From RPQK01 sp041946865 (GTDB taxonomy: Bacteria > Acidobacteriota > UBA6911 > RPQK01), in the NCBI GenBank assembly GCA_041946865.1, contig JBHGBF010000031.1, forward strand, positions 1 through 39,244: a stretch of 39,244 nucleotides of DNA, given 5' to 3'. Below the pieces are notes generated by a model that saw only the letters and a list, made by a program, of their open reading frames with translations, made no database searches and was not told the origin of the DNA. Shown in pieces: positions 1 through 7,878 of the stretch. A program made the position numbers and the translations under genes. Positions within the stretch are counted from its first letter, which is position 1; each line of letters starts with the position of its first letter.

Positions 1-285
1 CCTAACGCCTTCGGCGTAAAAAACGTTCACACATCTGTTTATTTTCGCCAAAGTCCAGCTTTCCCTGTAGGGGAAAAGCAAAGGCGGCCTGGCTAGCGAG
101 TTAAGGAGTCCCCCGGCTTTGCCGGGGAGGCAGCCAAAGTTTGACATTCGCGGAAAACTGGATGAGTTTCGCGAACGCAGGGTGCTTTGGAGTCCAACAT
201 GCCCCCGAGAGGGCACCCGCGATGATGAAAACCCGTTTATCCCCCCCACCCCGCCTCCCTTCCCAACCCGTGCTATGATGTCCGG
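1..285. other. Intergenic leader with several hairpins, no gene seen
   Basis: No convincing coding frame. The stretch holds a series of inverted repeats: ACGCC-TTC-GGCGT near 5-17, TTTCCC/GGGAAA at about 60-76, a perfect 7-bp stem CCCCGGC-TTT-GCCGGGG at 111-127, a TTCGCG...CGCGAA hairpin at 147-175, and GGGTGC...GCACCC spanning about 180-219 with a smaller TGCCC...GGGCA hairpin inside. These look like 3' end or terminator structures of a gene left of the window, or REP-like repeats. None is followed by a clear T-run, so I do not call a terminator. Confidence 0.5.
271..279 (+). promoter_or_regulatory. Extended -10 box of the site-2 protease gene
   Basis: TGC-TATGAT: hexamer at 274-279, preceded by TG one base upstream, ending 6 nt before the ATG at 286. 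A start site 7 nt downstream would fall on the A of ATG, so the transcript would be leaderless. No -35 hexamer and no Shine-Dalgarno are visible. Confidence 0.5.
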
Positions 286-945
286 ATGGCGTCACTGGCC
301 GACATTGATATACCTGAAGTCATCATAGGCATGGTCGTCTTGCTCTTCTCGCTGAGCCTTCACGAGTCGGCTCACGCCTGGATGGCTGACTGGCGGGGGG
401 ACCCAACGGGGCGGTACCTGGGCCGTATCACGCTCAATCCGCTGCCTCACATCGACTGGATCGGCACGGTCGTTTTCCCGCTGCTCGGCATGCTGAGCCA
501 GCTTGGCATTTTCTTTGGCTGGGCCAAGCCGGTGCCGGTGAACACCGCGAATTTGAGGAACCCGCGATGGGATCATGTGCTGGTCGCGGCGGCAGGGCCG
601 GTCAGCAACGTTCTAGGAGCGGCGGCGTTCCTGGTCGGGCTTAGGCTGCTCGTCGGATTTTTCCCGGCGGAGTTGCGCGATGGTCACACCATCGCATACC
701 CCTTGTATCTGCTGTGTCTCAACGGCTTGTTCCTGAACACGATTCTCGCGGTCTTCAACCTGATCCCGGTTCCTCCGCTCGATGGAAGCTGGATCCTGGC
801 GGGCCTGCTTCCCAACCAGCTGGCAGGGATCTTTGACGCGATTCGTCCTTACAGTTTCATGCTCCTGATCGCTCTTCTGTGGTCGGGGATCTTTGACAGT
901 GTCCTTGGTCCTGTCTTTAATCTGGTAACAGCTCTCGCTTCTTGA
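286..945 (+). CDS. Site-2 protease family membrane metalloprotease (M50)
   Basis: Intramembrane zinc protease of the S2P/M50 family, 219 residues, the short SpoIVFB/YwhC-like form without a PDZ domain. The zinc site HESAH lies at residues 26-30 inside the first hydrophobic segment, and the third ligand motif NLIPVPPLDGS is near residues 158-168 with Asp166. Several further membrane segments follow. Substrate unknown; the family cleaves membrane-embedded substrates. The ATG is chosen because an extended -10 box sits immediately upstream. The stop codon overlaps a TTG that could open trpS, and this S2P-trpS-scpA order is common in bacteria that keep scpAB next to trpS. Confidence 0.9.
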   Translation: MASLADIDIPEVIIGMVVLLFSLSLHESAHAWMADWRGDPTGRYLGRITLNPLPHIDWIGTVVFPLLGMLSQLGIFFGWAKPVPVNTANLRNPRWDHVLVAAAGPVSNVLGAAAFLVGLRLLVGFFPAELRDGHTIAYPLYLLCLNGLFLNTILAVFNLIPVPPLDGSWILAGLLPNQLAGIFDAIRPYSFMLLIALLWSGIFDSVLGPVFNLVTALAS

Positions 946-959
946 CGAACACATTTCCT

Positions 960-1949
960 ATGAAAAATCGAGTCTTCAGCGGCATGCGCCCCACCGGACG
1001 GCTGCATCTGGGTCACCTGGTCGGCGCCCTGGACAACTGGGTCCGGATGCAGGACACGCACGATTGTGTTTTTGGCATCGTCGACTGGCACGCGCTCACG
1101 TCCGAGTATACCGACGTCGAGAAGGTCCACCGCAACGTCCTGGAAATCGCGATTGACTGGTTCGCGGCTGGTCTTGATCCCGAGCGTTCTATTGTCATGA
1201 TCCAGTCAATGGTGCCGCAGCACGCCGAACTGCACCTGTTGTTTTCGATGATTATTCCTGTCCCCTGGCTGGAGCGGGTTCCCACCTACAAGGAACAGCA
1301 ACAGCAGCTGAAAGATAAAGACCTTTCGACCTACGGTTTCCTGGGCTATCCGCTGCTGCAGGCGGCCGACATTCTGATCTATAAGGCGGACACGGTCCCG
1401 GTGGGTGAGGATCAGGTGTCGCACGTCGAGTTGTGCCGCGAAGTTGCCCGACGGTTCAACAGCTTTTATAAGCCGATCTTCCCTGAACCCCAAGCGCGCC
1501 TCACGAAGTCCCCCAAGCTGCCCGGCACCGACGGAAGGAAGATGAGCAAGAGCTATGGGAATGAGATCCAGTTGTCCGAAGACCCCAAGAGCGTGCGGCA
1601 GAAGATCCTGACCATGGTGACCGACCCGGCTCGCGTGCGGCGTACGGACCCTGGGAACCCGGAGCTCTGCCCGGTTTTCGACCTGCACAAGGTCTTTACG
1701 GATTCCGCCGGCCAGGAGTGGGCCGCACAGGGATGCCGGACCGCGGGGATTGGATGCATCGACTGCAAGAAGCGGCTGCTCGAGGGGCTGATTCCGGTCA
1801 TCGAGCCGCTTCACGAGAAGCGAGTCCAGCTCGAGAAGAACGTCAAAGGCGTGCGCGAAACCCTCTTCGAGGGGAGCCGGAAAGCCCGGGTTCTTGCCGA
1901 ACAGACCATGGACGAGGTGCGTCAGGCCATGAGGATAAAGTACACCTAG
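960..1949 (+). CDS. trpS: Tryptophanyl-tRNA synthetase
   Basis: Class Ic aminoacyl-tRNA synthetase charging tRNA-Trp in the cytosol. The ATP-binding HIGH motif reads HLGH at residues 16-19, following the typical FSGMRPTGRLHLG opening, and KMSKS is at 194-198 in DGRKMSKSYGN. The length of 329 residues is normal. The ATG at 960 puts the protein start where family members begin; a TTG at 942 overlapping the protease stop would add six residues (MTNTFP) and is less likely. No strong ribosome site precedes either start, so translation may be coupled to the upstream gene. The stop TAG overlaps the GTG start of scpA (TAGTG). Confidence 0.95.
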   Translation: MKNRVFSGMRPTGRLHLGHLVGALDNWVRMQDTHDCVFGIVDWHALTSEYTDVEKVHRNVLEIAIDWFAAGLDPERSIVMIQSMVPQHAELHLLFSMIIPVPWLERVPTYKEQQQQLKDKDLSTYGFLGYPLLQAADILIYKADTVPVGEDQVSHVELCREVARRFNSFYKPIFPEPQARLTKSPKLPGTDGRKMSKSYGNEIQLSEDPKSVRQKILTMVTDPARVRRTDPGNPELCPVFDLHKVFTDSAGQEWAAQGCRTAGIGCIDCKKRLLEGLIPVIEPLHEKRVQLEKNVKGVRETLFEGSRKARVLAEQTMDEVRQAMRIKYT

Positions 1950-2671
1950 TGGCGCAGACGGAAGACTACAAGGTCCGGCTTGAGATTTTCGAAGGTCCCC
2001 TGGACCTTCTTCTTCACCTGATCCGCACGCAGGAAATCGACATCTACGATATCCCGATCGCCCGGATTACTGACGAGTATCTGGCCTATCTCCAGATGAT
2101 GCGCGATCTCAGCATCAGCCTGGCGGGCGAGTTCCTGCTCATGGCGGCTACCCTGATTTACATCAAGTCGCGGATGCTCCTGCCTGCCGAACCGGCCCAG
2201 GACGGCGAAGAGATCGAAGACCCGCGCAAGGACCTGGTGCAACAATTGCTCGAGCATGAGCGCTTCAAGAACGCGGCTCAGTTACTCTACCAGCGAGAGA
2301 CGGTTGAGCTTTCGGTCTGGGCGCGCGGCGATGACGAATTTGCCGAAGACGAACAGGAGATGATTTCGGCCAATGTCTTCGATCTGGTCAAAGCGTTTCA
2401 TACCATCGTGGAACGGTACAAGGACCAGATCGTCCTGGAGGTCCAACGGGAAAACGTGACATTGGAGGGAAAACTTCAAGAGATCCGCCGGCTTCTGGCC
2501 GTGCGCAAAGACTTCTATTTCTCGATGTTTTTCGAACAGAAGCTCTCGAAAATTCACCTGGTCGTGACTATTCTTGCGCTTCTCGAGCTGGTCAAGCGTC
2601 ACGAGATCAGGTTGTTTCAGAAGGGGATGTTCGACGATATACGGATACGGGCATGCTCAAAGACGAACTGA
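1949..2671 (+). CDS. scpA: Segregation and condensation protein A
   Basis: Kleisin subunit of the bacterial SMC-ScpAB condensin complex, which compacts and segregates the nucleoid. The N-terminal FEGPLDLLLHLIRTQEIDIYDIPIA motif region (about residues 12-36) is diagnostic of ScpA, and the C-terminal winged helix that binds SMC follows a central helical part. I use the GTG at 1949, which overlaps the trpS stop and gives 240 residues, close to the usual 230-270. An open frame continues upstream to 1718 inside trpS but that extension has no family resemblance. The 3' end overlaps scpB by 19 nt. Confidence 0.93.
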   Translation: MAQTEDYKVRLEIFEGPLDLLLHLIRTQEIDIYDIPIARITDEYLAYLQMMRDLSISLAGEFLLMAATLIYIKSRMLLPAEPAQDGEEIEDPRKDLVQQLLEHERFKNAAQLLYQRETVELSVWARGDDEFAEDEQEMISANVFDLVKAFHTIVERYKDQIVLEVQRENVTLEGKLQEIRRLLAVRKDFYFSMFFEQKLSKIHLVVTILALLELVKRHEIRLFQKGMFDDIRIRACSKTN

Positions 2672-3201
2672 CTTCTCAGATCCTGGCTATCCTGTTTGCC
2701 GCGACGGAACCGGTCACCTTCGAACAGCTCGCGCAGGTTTACCCCTCGATCGCGCTGACCACTCTGAAAGAGCGGATGGACCAGCTCATGGAGGAGTTCA
2801 ACTCGGTCCAGGAAGCTCTCGAAGTCAGGTTGGTGGCCGGCGGCTACAGGATCACCACTCGCCCCGAATACCACGAAATCGTCCGTTGCTATCTGCGCAC
2901 TCGGCCGTCCGCCAAGTTGTCCCTTGCCGCTCTGGAGACTCTCTCGGTGATTGCGTACAAGCAGCCGATCACGTTGCCGGAGATCATGGAAATTCGAGGG
3001 ATCAAAGGGACCTCCACCATTCGCACCCTCCTTGAAAAGAAGCTGATCCAGACCAGAGGCCGAAAGAAAGTGGTGGGACGGCCGATCATGTACGGGACCA
3101 CCAGGGAATTCCTCGTCCACTTCGGGCTGAACGATCTGTCCGAGCTTCCCACGCTCACCGAGTTGGAAGAGATTCTGGGACAGGATCTGACGAAGAATTG
3201 A
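2653..3201 (+). CDS. scpB: Segregation and condensation protein B
   Basis: Partner of ScpA in the SMC condensin. It has two winged-helix domains; the diagnostic segment LSVIAYKQPITLPEIMEIRGI sits near residues 99-119. The length of 182 residues is typical. The start ATG lies inside the end of scpA (19-nt overlap), so the two are translationally coupled and made in fixed ratio. The next gene is separated by 267 bp containing a long hairpin, so the housekeeping operon probably ends here. Confidence 0.95.
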   Translation: MLKDELTSQILAILFAATEPVTFEQLAQVYPSIALTTLKERMDQLMEEFNSVQEALEVRLVAGGYRITTRPEYHEIVRCYLRTRPSAKLSLAALETLSVIAYKQPITLPEIMEIRGIKGTSTIRTLLEKKLIQTRGRKKVVGRPIMYGTTREFLVHFGLNDLSELPTLTELEEILGQDLTKN

Positions 3202-3244
3202 CCGCTTCGGCATGAATCGCGCTTGAGCGTGTTGAAAAAGGGTT

Positions 3245-3349
3245 GCGGACCGTCAGCGGACGGGCGGCGCGTCGGGTGCGAACCCGTTCCACGATTCGAT
3301 CGCGGAACTGGTTCGCACCCGACGCGCTCCCCGTCCGCTGACGGTCCGC
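3245..3349. repeat. 105-nt near-perfect inverted repeat (large hairpin)
   Basis: Left arm 3245-3284 and right arm 3310-3349 are 40 nt each and complementary except for two adjacent bases. The 25-nt loop (3285-3309) is itself nearly self-complementary (GTTCC...GGAAC). It is preceded at 3230-3240 by GTGTTGAAAAAG, the motif that opens two other intergenic palindromes in this window, and followed at 3352-3368 by a further palindrome GAAAGCGCTGCGCTTTC. It may be a REP or MITE-like element or a transcription end between scpB and rluB. Confidence 0.8.
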
Positions 3350-3455
3350 TGGAAAGCGCTGCGCTTTCGGCTCTGTAGCCTCAGGCGGGAAAGGGTAAGC
3401 TCCTCGCGGCTCTGCAAGACATAGCAGGAAGATGCCTGGGCTCGTCGGGGGGCGT

Positions 3456-3461
3456 TATACT
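3456..3461 (+). promoter_or_regulatory. -10 box of the rluB operon
   Basis: TATACT ends 7 nt before the ATG at 3469. No Shine-Dalgarno lies between, so a leaderless mRNA is likely. No -35 box is recognisable. Confidence 0.45.
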
Positions 3462-3468
3462 GTCCTGA

Positions 3469-4179
3469 ATGAAGGAACGACTCCAGAAGATTATTGCCCG
3501 GGCCGGGATTGCGTCGAGGCGCAAGGCCGAGACGCTGATTCTGGAGGGGGCCGTTACGGTCAACGGCGAAACGGTACGCACGCTCGGATCACAGGCCGAT
3601 CCCGAGCGTGATCACATCAAGGTCAACGGCAAGCTGATTCGCCCCGAGCGGTTCGAATACTATATGCTGAACAAACCGAGGGGTGTTCTCAGCTCGGTGA
3701 AGGACCCGGAAGGCCGGAAGGTTGTCACCGATCTCGTCAAGTCCTCCGCCCGGCTCTACCCGGCCGGCCGACTGGATTTCAATAGCGAGGGGCTCATCAT
3801 CCTGACCAATGACGGAGAACTGGCGCGCCGGATTACCGAGGGCGGAAAGCTGACCAAGGTCTACCGGGTGAAGGTCAAGGATCAGCCTGAGGAAACACAG
3901 ATCAAACGCCTTAGCGAAGGGCTGACGATTGAAGGAGTCCGCATGTGGGCATCGAAGGTGCGGCTGTTAAAACCCGGGAATAACGCCTGGTACGAGGTGG
4001 AGCTGACCGAGGGGAAAAACCGACAGCTGCGTCGCATGTTCGAACGGATCGGCCATCCGGTAATGAAACTGCGACGCGTGGCAATTGGTAATCTGAGGCT
4101 CGGGACGCTGCCTCCTGGCTCCTACCGGGAGCTGACGGATAGAGAAGTGCGCCTGCTTAAAGGGAGAAAGGAAACGTAG
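3469..4179 (+). CDS. rluB: Ribosomal large-subunit pseudouridine synthase, RluB/RsuA family
   Basis: Converts uridine to pseudouridine in rRNA. An S4 RNA-binding domain occupies about residues 1-60 (LQKIIARAGIASRRKAE start). The catalytic domain carries the GRLD motif with the catalytic Asp at residue 103 (AGRLDFNSEGL). The C-terminal segment TEGKNRQLRRMFE is typical for the RsuA/RluB/RluE/RluF group. The 236-residue length fits RluB of Gram-positive-like scpAB-rluB clusters. The exact target uridine cannot be told from sequence; RluB (position 2605 in E. coli numbering) is the best guess by its place next to scpB. The stop codon abuts the ribE ATG directly. Confidence 0.88.
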   Translation: MKERLQKIIARAGIASRRKAETLILEGAVTVNGETVRTLGSQADPERDHIKVNGKLIRPERFEYYMLNKPRGVLSSVKDPEGRKVVTDLVKSSARLYPAGRLDFNSEGLIILTNDGELARRITEGGKLTKVYRVKVKDQPEETQIKRLSEGLTIEGVRMWASKVRLLKPGNNAWYEVELTEGKNRQLRRMFERIGHPVMKLRRVAIGNLRLGTLPPGSYRELTDREVRLLKGRKET

Positions 4180-5379
4180 ATGTTCACGGGGATCGTACGA
4201 GAAACAGGGGAGGTCGTGAATAAAGACCGGACTGAAGCCGGAGCGACGTTCCGCATCCGATGCCGCGAGGTCTTTGCCGACCTGGGAATCGGCCACAGCA
4301 TCAGCGTGGACGGGGTTTGTCTGACCGTCACCGAAAAGGGGGAGGACTCGTTCACGGTGTTTGCTGTTCCGGAAACCCTCCGCCTCACCAATCTCGGGCG
4401 GAAGAAGCCTGGAGATCTGGTGAATCTGGAACCTGCCGCAAAGCTCACCGATTTCCTGGGAGGACACCTGGTCCAGGGACATGTCGACGGTACGGGGGAA
4501 GTCGTGTCCATCTGTCCCGAAGGCGATTCGCGAGTCTTCCGGTTCAAAGCGCCTGACAGCGTTCTTCACTACTGCACGATGAAGGGCAGTATCAGTGTCA
4601 ACGGCGTCAGCCTGACCATTTCCGGGCTCGGTTCAGACTACTTTGAGGTGACGATCATTCCCCACACCGATGAAGTAACTGATTTCGGACAGCTCAAGCC
4701 TGGAGACCAGGTGAACCTGGAGGCTGACGTTATCAGCAAATACGTTGAGTCCCATGTCAAGCGGGTGTTGGGTGGCGCCGTCCGTGTCCTGGCGTTGGCG
4801 GCTCTGATAAGTCCATTGCTGGGCGGTTCCTTGCCCGTCCCGGCCAAGGCCGTCCTGATCTACTACAGCTCAGTGGCCAACAGGGAAACACCAACAATCT
4901 TGCGGGTGGCTCGCTTCAAGCCGGACATCTTTGTGGAATGGGAGTCCGTGAGCCATCAGGGCACCATTCACTTGTTTCAAGGCGCCGTTCAGGAGGGCCG
5001 CAAGTTTTTCCTGGAGAGCCTGTTTGACGCCGGAGTCGATTCGGAGTCTTCGGACGCCATGACGATCTGGCTGTCAGAGCGCATGTACCACGAGCTAAAG
5101 GACAACGGGCAGGCCAAGATCCTGTTGAACAACTTGCCCCTCAAAATGAAGGTCGTCGGAACGGGGACGTTCAGCCTGATTGTTGACAAGCAGGAGAGAC
5201 AGATTCCGGTCATGACCGTCGAAGACGAACGCAAGAACACTTGGGTGTTCTACGACGAGGCCGATAACCCTCTGATGGTCGAATACAAAACGCCCCGCTA
5301 CCGGAAGTACCTTAAGTCCGTGACCACGGCCTCCTGGCCCGGCCTCAAATGGATCAAACAGGTCCCGCCGGTAAAATAA
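4180..5379 (+). CDS. ribE: Riboflavin synthase (alpha) fused to an exported domain of unknown function
   Basis: Residues 1 to about 198 are a complete riboflavin synthase: MFTGIVRETGEV start and two lumazine-binding barrels (about 1-97 and 98-195, the second with MKGSISVNGVSLT). It dismutates two dimethyl-ribityl-lumazines to riboflavin. Instead of stopping at KYVESHVKR, the frame runs on through LGGAVRVLALAALISPLLGG...VPAKA (about 203-228), which looks exactly like a signal peptide with an AxA cleavage site, into some 170 residues resembling a secreted acidobacterial protein that I cannot assign. A GTG or TTG at about 4766-4771 could start that second protein separately. A cytosolic enzyme welded to an export signal is odd; internal initiation, a recent stop loss or a sequence error are all possible. 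Start: AAAGGA lies upstream and the ATG abuts the rluB stop. Confidence 0.85.
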   Translation: MFTGIVRETGEVVNKDRTEAGATFRIRCREVFADLGIGHSISVDGVCLTVTEKGEDSFTVFAVPETLRLTNLGRKKPGDLVNLEPAAKLTDFLGGHLVQGHVDGTGEVVSICPEGDSRVFRFKAPDSVLHYCTMKGSISVNGVSLTISGLGSDYFEVTIIPHTDEVTDFGQLKPGDQVNLEADVISKYVESHVKRVLGGAVRVLALAALISPLLGGSLPVPAKAVLIYYSSVANRETPTILRVARFKPDIFVEWESVSHQGTIHLFQGAVQEGRKFFLESLFDAGVDSESSDAMTIWLSERMYHELKDNGQAKILLNNLPLKMKVVGTGTFSLIVDKQERQIPVMTVEDERKNTWVFYDEADNPLMVEYKTPRYRKYLKSVTTASWPGLKWIKQVPPVK

Positions 5380-5501
5380 TCTCGCTGCGAGGATGTTTTT
5401 TTTTCAGGGCAGCCGGGACTGCCGGCGCCCTGGGCTCCATCGAGATATCGGCAGGCCCGTCCTCTCGCCCGACCTGTTATGGGTGCTTGTGCGTCTGCGG
5501 G

Positions 5502-5507
5502 TATAAT
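5502..5507 (+). promoter_or_regulatory. Consensus -10 box upstream of ribBX
   Basis: A perfect TATAAT lies 20 nt before the ATG at 5528, giving a leader of about 13 nt. No -35 box is clear. The 148-bp gap before the gene shows no FMN-riboswitch signature. Confidence 0.4.
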
Positions 5508-5527
5508 AAGGGCCTCACTATTCCCAA

Positions 5528-6652
5528 ATGAGCACCGATACTATCGAGTCAGCGATACAGGATATCCGTGACGGCAAGATGGTCATCGTCGTCGACGAGG
5601 AAGACCGGGAGAATGAAGGTGACTTGACGATGGCGGCCGAAAAGGTGACCCCAGAGGCCATCAACTTCATGGCCACTCACGGGCGTGGCCTCATTTGCCT
5701 TCCGATGACCGCCGAACGGCTCGACGAGCTGAAAATTCCTCTGATGGTCGTGGAGAACGAGTCGATTTACGGCACGGCCTTTTGTGTGAGCATCGAGGCC
5801 CGGCAGAACGTATCGACGGGGATCTCGGCGGCTGACCGGGCCCACACGATCCTGACTGCCATCGATCCCAATACCCGGCCGCAGGATCTCATACGCCCGG
5901 GTCACATTTTCCCGCTCAAAGCCCGCAAGGGCGGGGTTCTGGAACGGGCGGGGCAGACCGAAGCGGCGGTTGATCTCGCCCGCATCGCGGGGCTGCGCCC
6001 GGCAGGAGTGATCTGCGAGATCATGAACGACGACGGCACCATGGCGCGGCTTCCCCAGCTGCGGGTGTTCGCCGCCAGACACCGTTTGAAAATCATTTCG
6101 GTCGTCGACCTGATCAAGTTCCGACTGGGTACCGAGAAGCTGGTCACCCGAATCGAGACGCTTCCCTTCGAAAGCGAATACGGCCATTTCCAGCTGCTGG
6201 TCTACGAGGATCAGGTTCACCGCAATCAGCATTTGGCCTTTGTCAGGGGATCGGTTGGCGACGCCGAGCCGGTGCTCGTCCGGGTGCAGGTCGAGGCGAT
6301 CCTGGCCGATGTCTTCCAGGGTTGCCATAGCCAGGCGGGGCGCGAGTTACGGAAGTCGCTCGAGCTGATCAGACAGGCTGACCGCGGGGTTCTGGTCTAT
6401 CTCACTCTGACCGGCGGGAACTGGAAGAAAGCACTCCACCACGAGCTGAGATTGTGCCGGCATGATCGGGACCAGGGGGCCGGGCCCGAGAGTTTTCGCG
6501 ACTACGGCGTAGGGGCCCAGATTCTGGCTGATCTCGGGTTGCGGAACATCCGCCTCTTGACGAACCATCCCAAACGGATGATCGGGCTGGAGGGCTTTGG
6601 GCTGAATGTCGTGGAACACGTCCCGATCAGCCTGGGTCCGGCATCCGTTTAA
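5528..6652 (+). CDS. ribB: 3,4-dihydroxy-2-butanone 4-phosphate synthase with degenerate GTP cyclohydrolase II domain (RibBX-like)
   Basis: The first 205 residues are an intact RibB, converting ribulose 5-phosphate to dihydroxybutanone phosphate and formate: the acidic DEEDRENEGDLTMAAE segment and HGRGLICLPM are conserved. The C-terminal half aligns with GTP cyclohydrolase II (FESEYGHFQL start; YGVGAQILADLGLRNIRLLTN and HVPI end) but where active enzymes have SECLTGDVFGS-x-RCDCG this one has VEAILADVFQGCHSQAG, so all three zinc cysteines are gone, and the RQEGRGIGL loop reads LTLTGGNWKK. This matches the RibBX variants known from Proteobacteria, in which the RibA-like half is inactive. The cell should then have another ribA. 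No SD is obvious; the ATG overlaps a TGA of a meaningless short frame. Confidence 0.9.
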   Translation: MSTDTIESAIQDIRDGKMVIVVDEEDRENEGDLTMAAEKVTPEAINFMATHGRGLICLPMTAERLDELKIPLMVVENESIYGTAFCVSIEARQNVSTGISAADRAHTILTAIDPNTRPQDLIRPGHIFPLKARKGGVLERAGQTEAAVDLARIAGLRPAGVICEIMNDDGTMARLPQLRVFAARHRLKIISVVDLIKFRLGTEKLVTRIETLPFESEYGHFQLLVYEDQVHRNQHLAFVRGSVGDAEPVLVRVQVEAILADVFQGCHSQAGRELRKSLELIRQADRGVLVYLTLTGGNWKKALHHELRLCRHDRDQGAGPESFRDYGVGAQILADLGLRNIRLLTNHPKRMIGLEGFGLNVVEHVPISLGPASV

Positions 6653-6669
6653 ACGTTCAATCGAAAGCC

Positions 6670-7695
6670 TCAGTCGGCGTTCTCTTTCGAGGCCACATAG
6701 CCCTCGCGGTGATTGGTCTTGAGCTTGTCCGGTTTTCCGTCACCGTCCACGTCCGCCTGAACTTCCACCTTGATCTTCCTCATCTTGCCGTCCATCTTCG
6801 TGTTCGTGGGCACATAAGACAGCGAGTACTGATGCCGGAGCAACGCCGATACGGTCTGAAAGATGCCAGGGAATTCGGTGACAAACCGCGGGAAGAAAGC
6901 CGCGCCCCCTGTGGATTTCGCAAACTGCTTCAAAGTCGCATCAGCCTGGTAGAGGTCCAGTCGGGCGGTAGCCGCCAGATCTCCCTCGTAGCGCGCGCGG
7001 AAGTTGCCCCCGGTGCTGATCGGGTAAATAACGGCATTGGAGTTTTGCACGCGCTTGAGCGTCTCGCCGAGATTTTTCTTGCTGAAAGTGTCGATACCGG
7101 ACGTGACCAGGACCACGGCGACTTTTCCGTCCAGTTCGTCGACCCGATCCAGGACGTCCCAGACCGTATCGTACATGTTGCTTTCGCTGAATGCGGGGAA
7201 GTTCAGACGCCGCAGAGCGTTATAGACCTCCATTTTGTTCTGCGTGAAATCTACCAGGATCTCGGGCCTCATGTCATAGGCCATAACCGCGACCCAGTCA
7301 TCCTTGCGCATCTGGTCGACAAAGGTGTAGGAGGCCATGAGGACATCGTAAAGGAAGGACCAGGGGACGGCATTGCTGTACTCGGTGACAAGCACGACCG
7401 TCATGGGAGCTTCGATCGAGGTGAAATTGGTGATCTCCTGCTGGACCTTGTCCTCGTAAATCTTGAAGTTGTCCTTCTTCAGCCCTTGGATGAGATCTCC
7501 CTTGTTGTTCTGCACGGTGACATCGACACGAATCTGGTTGACCGCGACTCGTATCCCGGTCCGTCCCTGCGGCTTGGGCTGTTCCTCCTCAATCTGCTTG
7601 TCCTGTGATTTCTGTGCCTGGGCGGAAACCCGATCCGGGCGCCACAGCAGGAAAACACAGAAGAGAAGAGCAGCAAAAACGAGTAGTCTTTTCAT
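6670..7695 (-). CDS. Secreted acidobacterial VWFA-related protein
   Basis: Exported von Willebrand A-like protein of the type expanded in Acidobacteria; function unknown. With the ATG at 7695 it opens MKRLLVFAALLFCVFLLW, a clear signal peptide ending near VSAQAQ. Next is the IRVAVNQIRVDVTVQNNKG...LKKDNFKIYEDKVQQEI segment that precedes the VWA fold in this family, then the VWA domain to the end (341 residues). The metal site is not canonical: where DxSxS is expected the sequence has VTEYSNA, so Mg-dependent adhesion is doubtful. A TTG at 7737 would add 14 residues before the signal peptide and is less likely. GGAG lies 11 nt before the chosen ATG. It converges with ribBX across 17 bp. Confidence 0.85.
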   Translation of the reverse strand: MKRLLVFAALLFCVFLLWRPDRVSAQAQKSQDKQIEEEQPKPQGRTGIRVAVNQIRVDVTVQNNKGDLIQGLKKDNFKIYEDKVQQEITNFTSIEAPMTVVLVTEYSNAVPWSFLYDVLMASYTFVDQMRKDDWVAVMAYDMRPEILVDFTQNKMEVYNALRRLNFPAFSESNMYDTVWDVLDRVDELDGKVAVVLVTSGIDTFSKKNLGETLKRVQNSNAVIYPISTGGNFRARYEGDLAATARLDLYQADATLKQFAKSTGGAAFFPRFVTEFPGIFQTVSALLRHQYSLSYVPTNTKMDGKMRKIKVEVQADVDGDGKPDKLKTNHREGYVASKENAD

Positions 7696-7788
7696 TGAGA
7701 GGTAAGCTCCAAAAGAAAGGAAGTCTCTAGCATTCAAGCACTATAGTAGCACACGCGCCACGCCGTCTGCCGGGCGGGAGCTGAAACC

Positions 7789-7826
7789 GTGACAGGGTGA
7801 CAAGGTGACAAGGTGACAGGGTTACC
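7789..7826. repeat. 8-bp tandem repeat, GTGACARG units
   Basis: Four to five copies of the unit GTGACAAG/GTGACAGG in the divergent gap between the VWFA gene and larE. The same unit recurs at 31324-31354 and, inverted, at 31489-31520. It is not coding. Confidence 0.85.
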
Positions 7827-7863
7827 AAACCGGCGAGGGCGAGCCTTCAGTCCAAGACGGATA

Positions 7864-7872
7864 TGGTAGAAT
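7864..7872 (+). promoter_or_regulatory. Extended -10 box of larE
   Basis: TGG-TAGAAT; the hexamer at 7867-7872 ends 6 nt before the ATG at 7879. There is no SD between, so a leaderless transcript is predicted. Confidence 0.5.
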
Positions 7873-7878
7873 CTTGCC

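Noticed and set aside
185..198. TTTGGAGTCCAAC, the same palindrome that lies within the sigma-54 candidate at 20486-20496
   Set aside because: It lacks the GC element at the right distance here and is short enough to recur by chance; it does not mark a second sigma-54 promoter.
5349..5531. A 60-codon frame between ribE and ribBX
   Set aside because: Overlaps the end of ribE, no ribosome site, no resemblance to any small riboflavin-pathway protein.
7695..7737. Upstream TTG start and TATAGT box for the VWFA gene
   Set aside because: The extension would put 14 polar residues before the signal peptide; the TATAGT at about 7741-7746 can still serve as -10 for the ATG at 7695.
7789..7826. Possible CRISPR array
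   Set aside because: Units are 8 bp without spacers, so it is a simple tandem repeat; no cas gene is in the window.
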